Below are positions 7,507 to 13,893 of a stretch of DNA of 17,925 nucleotides, one piece after another (the stretch's first letter is position 1; each line of letters starts with the position of its first letter). The DNA is taken from the NCBI GenBank assembly GCA_027487195.1, contig JAIYEB010000366.1:1-17925 (forward strand), read 5' to 3'. A program made the position numbers and the translations under genes. The notes beneath the pieces are model-generated. The model was not told the origin of the DNA and ran no database searches. It saw only the letters and a program-made list of their open reading frames with translations. Source of the stretch: Hyphomicrobiales bacterium. GTDB lineage: Bacteria > Pseudomonadota > Alphaproteobacteria > Rhizobiales > UBA4765.

Positions 7507-7561
7507 TAGAGCTTTGCACCGGGGTCGGCAAGATGCTGACACAACCAATAATGAGAAGTCA

Positions 7562-7566
7562 GGGAG
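7562..7566 (+). promoter_or_regulatory. Ribosome binding site deciding the lyase start
   Basis: GGGAG lies 8 nt upstream of ATG 7575. It supports this internal start over the longer frame beginning at 7449, which would overlap the divergent CoA-transferase and the operator palindrome. Confidence 0.65.
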
Positions 7567-7574
7567 AGAGTGCG

Positions 7575-8471
7575 ATGCACGTTGAAATTGTTGAGGTTTC
7601 CCCACGGGATGGGCTGCAGAACGAGCCAATCCAGGTCTCAACGGCGGATAAGGTGCTCCTGATTACAAAGGCCCTGGACGCTGGAATCAGGCGGCTGGAG
7701 GTAACGAGCTTCGTCAACCCGAAGCGGGTGCCGCAGATGGCTGACGCTGAAGCGGTGCTTGCGGCGCTTCCGCGTGATCGGGGCGCATCCTACATCGGGC
7801 TGGCGCTGAACGAGGCCGGTTTTGAGCGCGCGCTCGCTGCAAAGTGCGACGAGGTCACGTTCGTCGTCGTAGCCTCCGAGACCTTCAACATGCGCAACCA
7901 GGGTGTGCCGGTCGCTGAGACCTTGAAGATGTGGCGGATCGTTGCGGCAAAAGCGAAGAAGGCTGGAATCAAAACCACCGCGATCATTGGCGCGTCGTTT
8001 GGCTGCCCGTTTGAGGGCGAAGTGCCAGTTGAAAAGCCAATCGCGCTCATGCGTGAGCTGTTGCAATCCGGCCCAGACGAAATTGCCTTTGCCGACACGA
8101 TTGGCTGTGGCGTGCCCTCACAGGTGACGGCGCTTCTCACACGCGCCCGGGCGCTGTCGGCCACCGTCAGGTTGCGCTGCCATTTCCACGACACGCGGCG
8201 CACGGGGATCGCAAATGCCGCCGCAGCCCTTGCCGCAGGCGTCGATGCGCTGGATGCGTCCATTGGTGGCGTTGGCGGATGTCCGTTCGCCCCTGCCGCA
8301 ACTGGCAACATCGCGACAGAGGATCTCGTCTACCTCATGAGCCGCTCAGGGATCGACACAGGCGTCGACCTTCAGCAGATCATTACCACGGCGAAATGGC
8401 TGTCAGGCGTGATCGGCAAGGATGTGCCTGGCGCATTGACCCGCGCCGGCGTTTTCCCTGCTGCCGCATAA
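7575..8471 (+). CDS. Hydroxymethylglutaryl-CoA lyase-like protein
   Basis: A 298-residue DRE-TIM metallolyase of the HMG-CoA lyase family, which cleaves 3-hydroxy-3-methylglutaryl-CoA to acetyl-CoA and acetoacetate. The catalytic elements are in place: R11/D12 in SPRDGLQNE, E42 in LEVTSFVNPKRVPQMAD, the metal histidines H203 and H205 in CHFHDT, and the signature cysteine C236 in GGVGGCPFAPAATGN. The start is ATG 7575 with GGGAG 8 nt before it; the frame open from 7449 has no family residues upstream. It diverges from the CoA-transferase operon and is the only plus-strand gene of the locus, ending 2 nt from the convergent TTT receptor gene. It lacks the biotin-carboxylase/MCC partners of leucine degradation. 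A different aldol-type substrate, brought in as free acid and CoA-activated next door, is plausible. Confidence 0.92.
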   Translation: MHVEIVEVSPRDGLQNEPIQVSTADKVLLITKALDAGIRRLEVTSFVNPKRVPQMADAEAVLAALPRDRGASYIGLALNEAGFERALAAKCDEVTFVVVASETFNMRNQGVPVAETLKMWRIVAAKAKKAGIKTTAIIGASFGCPFEGEVPVEKPIALMRELLQSGPDEIAFADTIGCGVPSQVTALLTRARALSATVRLRCHFHDTRRTGIANAAAALAAGVDALDASIGGVGGCPFAPAATGNIATEDLVYLMSRSGIDTGVDLQQIITTAKWLSGVIGKDVPGALTRAGVFPAAA

Positions 8472-8473
8472 CG

Positions 8474-9448
8474 CTATTCTGCGCGGATATTGCCTTCGCG
8501 GATCACGCGGCCCCACATCTCGGTTTCGCGCGCGAGGAACGCTGCGAGATCTTCGGGTGTCCCGCCTGCAGGCTCTGCGGCAAGAGCTCCAAGACGTTGC
8601 TGGACGCCGGCATCCTGAAGGGCTGTGCGTGTGTCGGCAGCCATCCTCTGCACGATGGCCATGTCGGTGCCGCGGCGAACGAAGAAGCCGAACCAGCTCG
8701 TGACATCAAAGCCCGGAACGGTGTCGGACACAGGCACAAGTTCCGGCGCAAACGGTGAGCGCCGCGCGGTCGTAATGCCCAGGGCCTTGAGGTTGCCGCT
8801 ACGGATATGCGGCAGCGCTTGGCTGATGTTGTCAAAGATCAAATCGATCCGCCCGCCGATGAGGTCCTGCGTCGCCTGGGCCGTGCCACGATAGGGCACA
8901 TGCTCCATGCGGGTGTTGGTCATGCGCTGGAACAGTTCCCCCGAGAGATGGACAGACGTGCCGATGCCCGACGAGCCATAGGTCAGGCGACCCGGGTTCG
9001 CGCGGCTGAAGGCCAGCAGTTCGCCGACCGTGTTGGCCTGGACATGCCTGCCAACCACGAGCACGTTCGGAACCATTGCGATCAGGCTGACCGGCTGGAA
9101 ATCATTGACGGGGTGATAGTCGAGGCGCGGGTAGAGGAACTGGTTGGTCGCCATGCCAACCGAGACAATCAGGAGTGTGTTCCCGTCGGCCGGTGCTGTC
9201 GCAACCGCGGATGTGCCGAGATTGCCGCCTGCGCCGCCACGGTTCTCAACAACGACGGATGTGCCCCACATCTCGCTGAGCTTCTGGCTGACGATGCGAC
9301 CGATGTTGTCGGTTGCGCCTGCGGGCGGAAACGGCACCACCAGACGAAGGCTTCGCCCTTGCGGCCAGGGGGCCTGGGCAATGGCTGGCGCTGCAAGCAC
9401 AGTTGCGGAGCCCGCCAGAAAGGTACGGCGGGAAACGGTTTTGATCAT
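8474..9448 (-). CDS. Bug-family tripartite tricarboxylate transporter (TTT) receptor
   Basis: A 324-residue periplasmic solute-binding protein of the Bug/TctC family. The N-terminus has a Tat-type signal: SRRTFLAG (6-13), a hydrophobic run, and APAIAQA before a likely cleavage near residue 26. The mature part shows family features: LRLVVPFPPAGATDNIGR, VVVENRGGAGGNLGT, GSSGIGTSVHLSGE and EHVPYRGTAQATQDLIGGRID. These proteins typically bind carboxylates. No TctA or TctB membrane genes are present, so this is an orphan receptor, as is common for Bug proteins. It lies tail-to-tail with the HMG-CoA-lyase-like gene, 2 nt apart, and its upstream region carries an AAACCGGTTT palindrome. GGGAGA lies 9 nt before the ATG. 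Supplying the substrate of the neighbouring CoA-transferase pathway is inference from position. Confidence 0.93.
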   Translation of the reverse strand: MIKTVSRRTFLAGSATVLAAPAIAQAPWPQGRSLRLVVPFPPAGATDNIGRIVSQKLSEMWGTSVVVENRGGAGGNLGTSAVATAPADGNTLLIVSVGMATNQFLYPRLDYHPVNDFQPVSLIAMVPNVLVVGRHVQANTVGELLAFSRANPGRLTYGSSGIGTSVHLSGELFQRMTNTRMEHVPYRGTAQATQDLIGGRIDLIFDNISQALPHIRSGNLKALGITTARRSPFAPELVPVSDTVPGFDVTSWFGFFVRRGTDMAIVQRMAADTRTALQDAGVQQRLGALAAEPAGGTPEDLAAFLARETEMWGRVIREGNIRAE

Positions 9449-9525
9449 GGTGCATTCTCCCTTGGGCCGCCGACGTTTTGTCGGTCGTATTTGCCCAAGT
9501 TGTAGATCATGCAGCGCAGGAGTGG

Positions 9526-9535
9526 AAACCGGTTT
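9526..9535. promoter_or_regulatory. LacI-family-like operator palindrome
   Basis: A perfect 10-bp palindrome, AAACCGGTTT, lies 78-87 nt upstream of the TTT receptor ATG and 38 nt past the stop of the MBL gene. A/T-rich flanks around a central CCGG resemble LacI-family operators such as those of sugar-acid regulators (family knowledge). A small hairpin-forming repeat (CCGAC-GTCGG, 9470-9484) lies between it and the start codon. Chance occurrence of a 10-bp palindrome is appreciable, so confidence is modest. Confidence 0.35.
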
Positions 9536-9572
9536 GTTGGACGCGAGCCACCGGTCTGGTGGGGGCGGTTAG

Positions 9573-10523
9573 CTATCCCTGCAAGGCTGCCCACATGTCG
9601 CGGTCGCGCTGGTCGGTCCAGATGCGCGGATGGGCAATGCCACGCGCCTCATCATAGGCCCGTGACACGTTGAAAGGCAGGCAGTGCTCGTAGATCGCAT
9701 AGCTGCCGAAAGGCTCGTCCATAGCTTTGCGGACGTCAGCAAAAGTCTCTTTCAGGGTTCGTCCCTGCGAAACCGAGCGTTGTGCCGTGGCATAGAGCGC
9801 CTCAAGAAATGCCGACGTGCCAGACATGGCAGCCCGGACCGTATCTGGCCCGACGAGTGCATCACCACGCCCGGGCATCAGCGCCTTGGGCTGGTAGGCT
9901 GCGAGCGCCTTCAAGGTCTTTGGCCAATCCTCAAGATGCGCATCGCCGCAATAGCAGGCAGAGCGATACTCAACGAGATCGCCCGAGAACATGACTTCCG
10001 CGTCTGGCACCCACGCGATCGTGTCGCCTGCCGTATGTCCTCGGCCTGGAACGAGAACATCGACCCTGCGCTTGCCAAGCCACAGGGTGAGGACGCCATC
10101 AAACACCAGGGTTGGCCAGGTCAGGCCAGGAATTGTGTCTGCGCCACGAAACAACCTGGGAAAGCGGCCGATCTCCGACGCCATGTCTTCAGCGCCGCGC
10201 TCAACGATCAGATCCCGTGTCGCGCGCGAGGCGATGATTTCGGATGCGCCGTAGGCCGATGCCCCGAGAACCCTGACAGCGTGATAGTGCGACAGCAGCA
10301 CGTACTTGATCGGCTTTGGCGTGACGGCCGCCACCCTTCGGATGACATCACCCGCCATAGCGGGCGTCGCCTGCGCGTCGATGACCATGCAGCAGTCGTC
10401 GCCCTCAATGATCCCCGTGTTTGGATCACCCTCGGCAGTGTACGCGTACAGGCCCGGACCGATGGTGGAGAACGTCACGACCTTGTCGGCCATGTCGCCG
10501 GTGGAGGCGAAAGTCTGTGCCAT
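9573..10523 (-). CDS. MBL-fold protein with degenerate metal site
   Basis: A 316-residue metallo-beta-lactamase-fold protein without a signal peptide. The canonical HxHxDH is HYHAVR here (H79, H81, V83, R84), so two ligands, including the catalytic Asp, are replaced. H163 in GRGHTAGD and the bridging D182 in FSGDLVE remain. The usual final histidine region reads MPGRGD (217-221) without His. At most a partial, probably mononuclear, metal site is expected. A cysteine-rich stretch, CYCGDAH (190-196), might add ligands. Starts are ATG 10523, 3 nt after the small secreted-protein gene, or ATG 10493. The first is chosen because it fits operon spacing, though no strong Shine-Dalgarno is seen. Substrate unknown; it may hydrolyse thioesters or phosphoesters or have a non-catalytic role. 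Confidence 0.87.
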   Translation of the reverse strand: MAQTFASTGDMADKVVTFSTIGPGLYAYTAEGDPNTGIIEGDDCCMVIDAQATPAMAGDVIRRVAAVTPKPIKYVLLSHYHAVRVLGASAYGASEIIASRATRDLIVERGAEDMASEIGRFPRLFRGADTIPGLTWPTLVFDGVLTLWLGKRRVDVLVPGRGHTAGDTIAWVPDAEVMFSGDLVEYRSACYCGDAHLEDWPKTLKALAAYQPKALMPGRGDALVGPDTVRAAMSGTSAFLEALYATAQRSVSQGRTLKETFADVRKAMDEPFGSYAIYEHCLPFNVSRAYDEARGIAHPRIWTDQRDRDMWAALQG

Positions 10524-10526
10524 GCC

Positions 10527-10886
10527 TTAACGCTCGCATTTATGCGACCAGGCCAGAGCGAAGGTCGCGGAACGGATCTCCTCGACGAGGAGCTCGGGAG
10601 CATTGCGATAGCGCAATGCAGCCTCATCCACGAGCCCAATAAAGCGTTGTTCGGAAAAACGTGAGCCATCGAACGCCACGTAGCCGCATACGACCATATC
10701 GCCATGCTCCATGCGACGGCCCACCCAGATGTCGCGCACCGGCGGCGGGACAAGTTCCGGATGTTCCTTGCGCAGCGCAAACAGCACAGGCGCAATCGCA
10801 TCCGGCGACCGCGCGGGCGGTGCAGCGCTGGCCTGGCTTGCCATGAGGACAAGACCAGCCAGTACGACAAGCATGGGGGCACGCAT
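10527..10886 (-). CDS. Small secreted hypothetical protein
   Basis: A 119-residue protein with a clear Sec signal peptide: MRAP, a hydrophobic core LVVLAGLVLMASQ, and likely cleavage after ASA at about residue 21. The roughly 98-residue mature part has one central cysteine (VVCGYVAF) and one near the end (HKCER), which could form a periplasmic disulfide. A basic-aromatic segment, PPPVRDIWVGRRMEHG, lies between them. No family is recognised. It is followed after 3 nt by the degenerate MBL gene, suggesting co-expression. Its start lies 11 nt downstream of a perfect 24-bp inverted repeat. A GGAGG-type site (reading GGAGGTCCC on the minus strand) just before the ATG supports the start. Confidence 0.75.
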   Translation of the reverse strand: MRAPMLVVLAGLVLMASQASAAPPARSPDAIAPVLFALRKEHPELVPPPVRDIWVGRRMEHGDMVVCGYVAFDGSRFSEQRFIGLVDEAALRYRNAPELLVEEIRSATFALAWSHKCER

Positions 10887-10897
10887 GGGACCTCCGC

Positions 10898-10921
10898 TTC
10901 ATTCGTTTCGTTACGAATGAA
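10898..10921. promoter_or_regulatory. 24-bp perfect inverted repeat, TetR-like operator
   Basis: TTCATTCGT and ACGAATGAA form perfect 9-bp arms around a 6-bp centre (TTCGTT). The repeat ends 11 nt before the ATG of the small secreted protein. A TATAGT -10-like hexamer on the minus strand (10927-10922) abuts it, so a bound repressor would cover the start of transcription. No good -35 is seen. Length and symmetry resemble TetR/AcrR-family operators (inference). As RNA it could also form a hairpin, but no U-tract follows, which argues against a terminator. Confidence 0.55.
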
Positions 10922-10997
10922 ACTATAGCTAGGTCAGTCTCGATGCGGGAGAAGAGGCTGTGGTGAAAAAAGAAGCGGGCCTCAAAAAGTCGCAGTT

Positions 10998-11732
10998 TTA
11001 CGCCCAAATCGCAATCTGCAGACCCAGACCATCATGTTCAGGCGGGTCTGGATACGACAGTGCAACACCTGCGCGTAGGCGTCGCGCAACAAAGAGGCAG
11101 GCCAGGGCGTCAATTTGATCATCGCGTCCAACGCCCGTGGCACGCTTCCGGGCCAGAACATCCTGCGCAAAACCGGATGACAGAAGCAGGCCACACCGCT
11201 CATGATAGCCTGCGCTGGTCTTCTTGTTGTGCGCGCACGCAGCGCCACCCGCCATGGCCCGGAAAGCCATTTCCGGATGCACCTCAAAGACCCTGCTTGC
11301 GAGCCCGGGCGTTCGCCTGATGACACGGTCAATCTCGACGATCTTCGGCAGGATATGAAAGGCCTGAAGGCTGAAGCCCGTGCCGCTTTGTGAACGCTGT
11401 CGCGCAATTGCGTTGGCGTTGCGAAAGCGCTCCATCATGTCACGGGGTCTGGAACGCACGCCTGCATAGACCGCACACCGTGCCGGCACGGAAAACACGC
11501 TGGATTTGCGCGGCCCAAGGACAGAGCGCGCAGCCACCTCTGCGGCGCGCCCGCCGGGACCGATGGTTCTGGGCAGGCCAATCGGCATATCGATGGCAAT
11601 CAGAGCATCAGGGCCCAGCGCTTGAGTAAGGCTTTCGAAGGATGGAAAGACCTCGATGTCGAGCGCCCCGTGGTAATCAATGGCGGCGACAAAGCCGCTC
11701 CGGCAGCCATCAACGCCCGCCAGCACACTCAT
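10998..11732 (-). CDS. DUF429 domain protein (predicted RNase H-fold)
   Basis: A 244-residue protein of the DUF429 family (COG2410), predicted from fold to be an RNase H-like nuclease; its biological role is unknown. Family motifs are LAGVDGCRSGF (4-14), LIAIDMPIGLP, SVFSVPARCAVY and the C-terminal acidic GRDDQIDALACLFVARR. The Asp residues in the first, second and last motifs would be the metal-binding set of an RNase H fold. Its ATG overlaps the stop of the FAD oxidoreductase by four bases (ATGA), so it is the second gene of a two-gene minus-strand unit. The functional link to the oxidoreductase is unclear. The 111 bp downstream contain no gene; they hold the promoter region of the next minus-strand unit. 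Confidence 0.88.
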   Translation of the reverse strand: MSVLAGVDGCRSGFVAAIDYHGALDIEVFPSFESLTQALGPDALIAIDMPIGLPRTIGPGGRAAEVAARSVLGPRKSSVFSVPARCAVYAGVRSRPRDMMERFRNANAIARQRSQSGTGFSLQAFHILPKIVEIDRVIRRTPGLASRVFEVHPEMAFRAMAGGAACAHNKKTSAGYHERCGLLLSSGFAQDVLARKRATGVGRDDQIDALACLFVARRLRAGVALSYPDPPEHDGLGLQIAIWA

Positions 11733-12904
11733 ATCACGTTGATCTCGCGCACAGCCCGCCCCTCGGTCAGCCGGCCAACGGAGAAGATATCAAGGTCAAG
11801 GGACGTGGACCTGCCATGGACGATCCACTCGGCAATGGCGCGCCCGACAGCCGGGGCTTGCTGGATGCCGTGGCCGGAGAACCCCGCAGCAAACAAGAGG
11901 TTGGGTCGCGCCGGATGCGGCCCCAGAAGCGCATTCTGGTCGAGTGTGTTGTAGTCGTAGTGTCCGGCCCATGAGCCCACGACTTTCAGAGCTTCAAACG
12001 CCGGAATGCGCGCGGCAAGCGCTGGCCACACGATGTCATCGAACATGGCGTGATCGACCTCGAAATCACCATCGGCGCGTGGATCATTGGCCTCATCAGG
12101 CGAAACGCCGCAAATGAACCGGTCGCCTTCCGGGCGGACGTAGACGCCGGTGGTATCGACGATCAGTGGCATGCCCGAAATCGCTGTCCGGCATGAGACG
12201 ACAAAGACCGAGCGCTTGCGTGGCTCGACGGGAACCGGGAGGCCAGCCATGGCGGCGACATCGCCAGCCTGCGGCCCGGCAGCGTTCACAACGATCGCGC
12301 AGGACAGGCGTCGCCCGTCGGCAAGTGCAACGCCTGTCAGGCGATCTCCCGACATCTCAAAGGCTTTGACCTCGCCCGTGACCGCAACCACGCCGCGATC
12401 AAGCGCCGCACGGCGCATCAGCCCCATCAGCCCGTAGGCATCAAACCAGCCCTCGCCGGAAGGGCCGAACGAGCCAAGCGCGAGGCCATCAACCGACAGA
12501 AACGGGAACCGGCGCGCGAGATCGTCAGGACCGAGCAGTTGGGTTGCGGCGCCCTCGCGGCGCTGGATCGCATGGTTGCTGCGCGCGATCCCCGCCCCAT
12601 CCGGCCCTGCCAGAAGAAGGTATCCGCCCTCATGAAAGGAGACCGACGCCTCGGGCCCAAAGCGCTCCCGCAACTCCTGCGTGATGAAGCGCACGCCATA
12701 CTGCGAGAGGTGAATGTTCTGCGGCGTCGAGAATTGCTGGCGGATCGATGCAGCCGACAGGGCAGTGGAGGCGCGCCGGAAGCTTGGATCACGCTCGATC
12801 AATGCAATCCGGCCCTTGAATCCCAGGTCATGGCTCAGGAAATAGGCCACTGCCGAGCCCATGGCCGCTCCCCCGACAATGCAAACATCAAACGTTTCGG
12901 CCAT
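11729..12904 (-). CDS. FAD-dependent oxidoreductase, DAO/FOXRED1-like
   Basis: A 391-residue D-amino-acid-oxidase-superfamily flavoprotein. The N-terminal dinucleotide motif is IVGGAAMGSAVAYFL (9-23); the middle glycine of GxGxxG is Ala, a variant I recall in this subfamily. IALIERDPSFRRAST marks the end of beta-2 and the segment where covalent or charged FAD contacts occur in sarcosine-oxidase relatives. The C-terminal FAD-site motif GFSGHGIQQAPAVGRAIAEW is characteristic of FOXRED1-like proteins. NTLDQNALLG precedes it. It probably oxidises an amine or amino-acid derivative; the substrate is unknown and the electron acceptor could be oxygen or a quinone. It is followed by the overlapping DUF429 gene and diverges from the CitE-like gene 89 nt away. 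Confidence 0.9.
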   Translation of the reverse strand: MAETFDVCIVGGAAMGSAVAYFLSHDLGFKGRIALIERDPSFRRASTALSAASIRQQFSTPQNIHLSQYGVRFITQELRERFGPEASVSFHEGGYLLLAGPDGAGIARSNHAIQRREGAATQLLGPDDLARRFPFLSVDGLALGSFGPSGEGWFDAYGLMGLMRRAALDRGVVAVTGEVKAFEMSGDRLTGVALADGRRLSCAIVVNAAGPQAGDVAAMAGLPVPVEPRKRSVFVVSCRTAISGMPLIVDTTGVYVRPEGDRFICGVSPDEANDPRADGDFEVDHAMFDDIVWPALAARIPAFEALKVVGSWAGHYDYNTLDQNALLGPHPARPNLLFAAGFSGHGIQQAPAVGRAIAEWIVHGRSTSLDLDIFSVGRLTEGRAVREINVI

Positions 12905-12920
12905 GTCAGAACCATTCCCC

Positions 12921-12936
12921 GTTGCGATGTTGCGAT
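12921..12936 (+). repeat. Tandem 8-bp direct repeat in divergent promoter region
   Basis: GTTGCGAT occurs twice head-to-tail between the FAD oxidoreductase and CitE-like genes. It overlaps the -35-like hexamer of the proposed plus-strand promoter. Tandem half-sites with a period of 8 could be a regulator binding site, but this is inference from position alone. Confidence 0.45.
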
Positions 12937-12949
12937 TGGCACATATGCT
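12922..12949 (+). promoter_or_regulatory. Possible promoter of the CitE-like/mesaconyl-CoA hydratase unit
   Basis: TTGCGA (12922-12927) and TATGCT (12944-12949) are separated by 16 nt, each matching the sigma-70 consensus at four of six positions. The predicted transcription start near 12956 leaves a leader of about 40 nt before ATG 12994. Weak evidence; no other pair in this 89-bp gap looks better. Confidence 0.3.
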
Positions 12950-12978
12950 GCCTCGCGAAAAGCTCTAGCTCCATGTCC

Positions 12979-12984
12979 AAGAGG
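12979..12984 (+). promoter_or_regulatory. Ribosome binding site deciding the CitE-like start
   Basis: AAGAGG lies 9 nt upstream of ATG 12994. The alternative ATG at 12973 has only GCTCC upstream, so the later start is preferred. Confidence 0.5.
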
Positions 12985-12993
12985 CTTGCCTTG

Positions 12994-13884
12994 ATGTCAG
13001 TGTCGCTTCGCCCCCGCCGCAGCCTGCTTTACATGCCCGGTTCAAACGCACGCGCGCTGGAAAAGGCCCGGTCGTTGCCGGCGGATGGCGTGATCCTCGA
13101 CCTTGAGGACGCCGTGGCCCCGGACCAGAAGGCGCTGGCGCGCACGCAGGTTGCGGCGGCAGTCAAGGCAGGCGGCTATGGCGGGCGCGAGCTGATCATT
13201 CGCATCAACGCCCTATCAACGGGCCTTGGTGAGGAGGATATCGTCGCAGCCGTCAGCGCCAACCCGCATGCCGTGCTCGCGCCGAAGGTGGACAGCGCTG
13301 CAGGCATCATCGATCTCTGCCAGATGCTTGACGCGCATGGCGCAGCGCCATCCCTGTCGCTCTGGGTGATGATTGAAACGCCCCGCGCCATTCTCGACAT
13401 CGCTTCGATTGCCGCCGCAAAGCGTGAACCCGGTGGTGCGCGACTGGCTGGCTTTGTCATGGGGACGAATGATCTTGCCAAGGAGACGCGTGCACGTCTC
13501 ACGCCCGGGCGCGCTGCATTCTTGCCCATGCTCATGCAGGCGCTTCTGGCGGCCCGTGCCCATGGGCTCGACATCATCGATGGCGTCTACAACGGGCTGA
13601 AGGATCCTCAAGGATTCCTGGCCGAGTGTGAGCAGGGTCGCGATCTTGGCTTTGATGGCAAGACCCTGATCCATCCCGACCAGATCGCCGTTGCCAACAC
13701 GGTTTTCGCACCGTCCCCGGATGAGGTTGCGTTTGCCGAAAAGATCATCGCGGCATTCTCCACCCCTGAAGCGGCAACCCTGGGCGCGCTGCAGGTCGAG
13801 GGCCGCATGGTGGAAAGGCTTCACGCCGAGATGGCTGCGCGCACGGTCGCCATCCACCGGGCCATTGCAGAGTTGAACGGGTAG
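12994..13884 (+). CDS. CitE-like CoA-ester lyase (malyl-/methylmalyl-CoA type)
   Basis: A 296-residue TIM-barrel protein of the HpcH/HpaI-CitE family. RRSLLYMPGSN (8-18) binds the CoA or acyl part, and ILDLEDAVAPDQK (34-46) is the family signature. R70 in RINA contacts the acyl carboxylate; E128 (MIETP) and D160 (GTNDLAK) are the expected Mg2+ ligands. It lacks the longer insert of Mcl1-type malyl-CoA lyases as I recall them and is closer in length to (3S)-malyl-CoA thioesterase (Mcl2) and citramalyl-CoA lyase types. The exact reaction is therefore open. The mesaconyl-CoA hydratase gene starts 9 nt after its stop, which argues for malyl- or methylmalyl-CoA chemistry in the ethylmalonyl-CoA pathway. 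No citrate-lyase alpha or gamma genes are near, so it is not part of citrate lyase. Confidence 0.88.
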   Translation: MSVSLRPRRSLLYMPGSNARALEKARSLPADGVILDLEDAVAPDQKALARTQVAAAVKAGGYGGRELIIRINALSTGLGEEDIVAAVSANPHAVLAPKVDSAAGIIDLCQMLDAHGAAPSLSLWVMIETPRAILDIASIAAAKREPGGARLAGFVMGTNDLAKETRARLTPGRAAFLPMLMQALLAARAHGLDIIDGVYNGLKDPQGFLAECEQGRDLGFDGKTLIHPDQIAVANTVFAPSPDEVAFAEKIIAAFSTPEAATLGALQVEGRMVERLHAEMAARTVAIHRAIAELNG

Positions 13885-13893
13885 GAGCCGGAT

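Noticed and set aside
9548..9562. CCACC-GGTCT-GGTGG hairpin after the degenerate MBL gene as a terminator
   Set aside because: The stem is only five pairs and no T-tract follows on the minus strand.
9684..10664. 326-residue plus-strand open frame antisense to the degenerate MBL gene
   Set aside because: It crosses into the secreted-protein gene, has no recognisable motif and no ribosome site; treated as a shadow.
12994..13884. CitE-like gene as the beta subunit of citrate lyase
   Set aside because: No alpha or gamma subunit or citrate-lyase accessory genes nearby; the pairing with mesaconyl-CoA hydratase points to a stand-alone CoA-ester lyase.
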